This document shows positions 13,046 to 13,213 of a stretch of DNA of 13,213 nt, one piece after another. The notes beneath the pieces were generated by a model. The model was not told where the DNA came from. It saw only the letters and a list, made by a program, of their open reading frames with translations, and did no database searches. This DNA comes from Rhodospirillaceae bacterium. Lineage in GTDB: Bacteria > Pseudomonadota > Alphaproteobacteria > CADEGL01. The stretch spans positions 1 through 13,213 of the forward strand of contig JABIRQ010000297.1 of assembly GCA_018699755.1 (NCBI GenBank). The letters run 5' to 3'. Position numbers and translations under genes: made by a program. The stretch's first letter is position 1. Every line of letters begins with the position of its first letter.

Positions 13046-13213
13046 GCCGAGACCCCGAGACATTCACGAATCGGGAAAAGGGCGCGAGGCCCGGCGCCGA
13101 TCCGCTGATCTGGTCGGCGGCGCTGCCGGGGGTCTTCGTGTTGCTGTGGACGACCGGCTTCACCGGCACCCGGCTGGGTCTGCCCTATGTCGAGCCGGCG
13201 CCCTTCCTGGCCC
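13042..13213 (+). CDS. EamA/DMT family transporter, 3' end outside window
   Basis: The first 57 codons of a second drug/metabolite exporter. GTG 13042 overlaps the permease stop as GTGA, so it is likely co-transcribed and coupled with the permease. After a polar leader of about 28 residues, the first helix reads PGVFVLLWTTGFTGTRLGLP, the usual EamA opening (VLLW..GF...RLGLPY.EP..FLA). It shares the family but is clearly a different member from the one at 10395-11327. The coupled start partly explains why the permease reading frame should end at 13045 and not at 13026. Substrate unknown. Confidence 0.85.
   Translation, partial: MSRDPETFTNREKGARPGADPLIWSAALPGVFVLLWTTGFTGTRLGLPYVEPAPFLA

Noticed and set aside
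1..13213. CRISPR array, rRNA or replication origin
   Set aside because: No regularly spaced direct repeats, rRNA-like stretches or iteron clusters were seen.

Overview
The window is a high-GC bacterial chromosome segment, most likely from an alphaproteobacterium of Rhodospirillales or rhizobial type. The basis is strong G/C preference at third codon positions, nested palindromic intergenic repeats of alphaproteobacterial style, and the gene mix. No marker gene fixes the genus.

Region 1 (2-886, +) is the 3' part of a 3-hydroxyisobutyrate dehydrogenase-family gene.

Region 2 (about 887-5084) is a visibly AT-richer island and the notable part of the window. A single minus-strand gene for an AAA/ABC-type ATPase with a C-terminal TOPRIM-like nuclease domain (OLD/PARIS-like, probably antiphage defence) is split by a 2,508-bp transposon at 2008-4515. 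The Walker A half lies at 4516-5042; the signature, Walker B and TOPRIM half lies at 913-2007. The transposon has about 27-bp imperfect terminal inverted repeats and an 8-bp target duplication (CTAATTTC). Removing the element and one duplication restores one reading frame of about 537 codons exactly. The element carries an IS1595/ISXO2-type DDE transposase coupled to a 64-aa ORF, and unusual cargo: a complete class II (leucine-type) tRNA with a UGG (proline) anticodon, encoded CCA and a 33-nt variable arm; a structured intergenic leader that could fold as a pseudoknot over a start codon; and two overlapping passenger genes (52 aa and 257 aa) of unknown function. This tRNA plus passenger operon is the best candidate here for an undescribed system.

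Region 3 (5085-13213) is ordinary accessory and housekeeping chromosome: a DUF924 protein, an HpPgdA-like polysaccharide deacetylase, an MFS transporter, a SnoaL-like protein, a glutathione S-transferase, a secreted hypothetical protein followed by an open in-frame remnant after a TGA, an EamA/DMT exporter, an APC amino-acid permease with an apparent frameshift near its C terminus, and the start of a second EamA exporter that overlaps the permease stop. Two nested palindromic repeats lie at 5709-5837 and 6878-6994. Most of these genes are single units or two-gene operons without a shared pathway; the permease and exporters suggest small-molecule traffic.

All calls come from reading the sequence and from memory of protein families. 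No database search or folding program was run.
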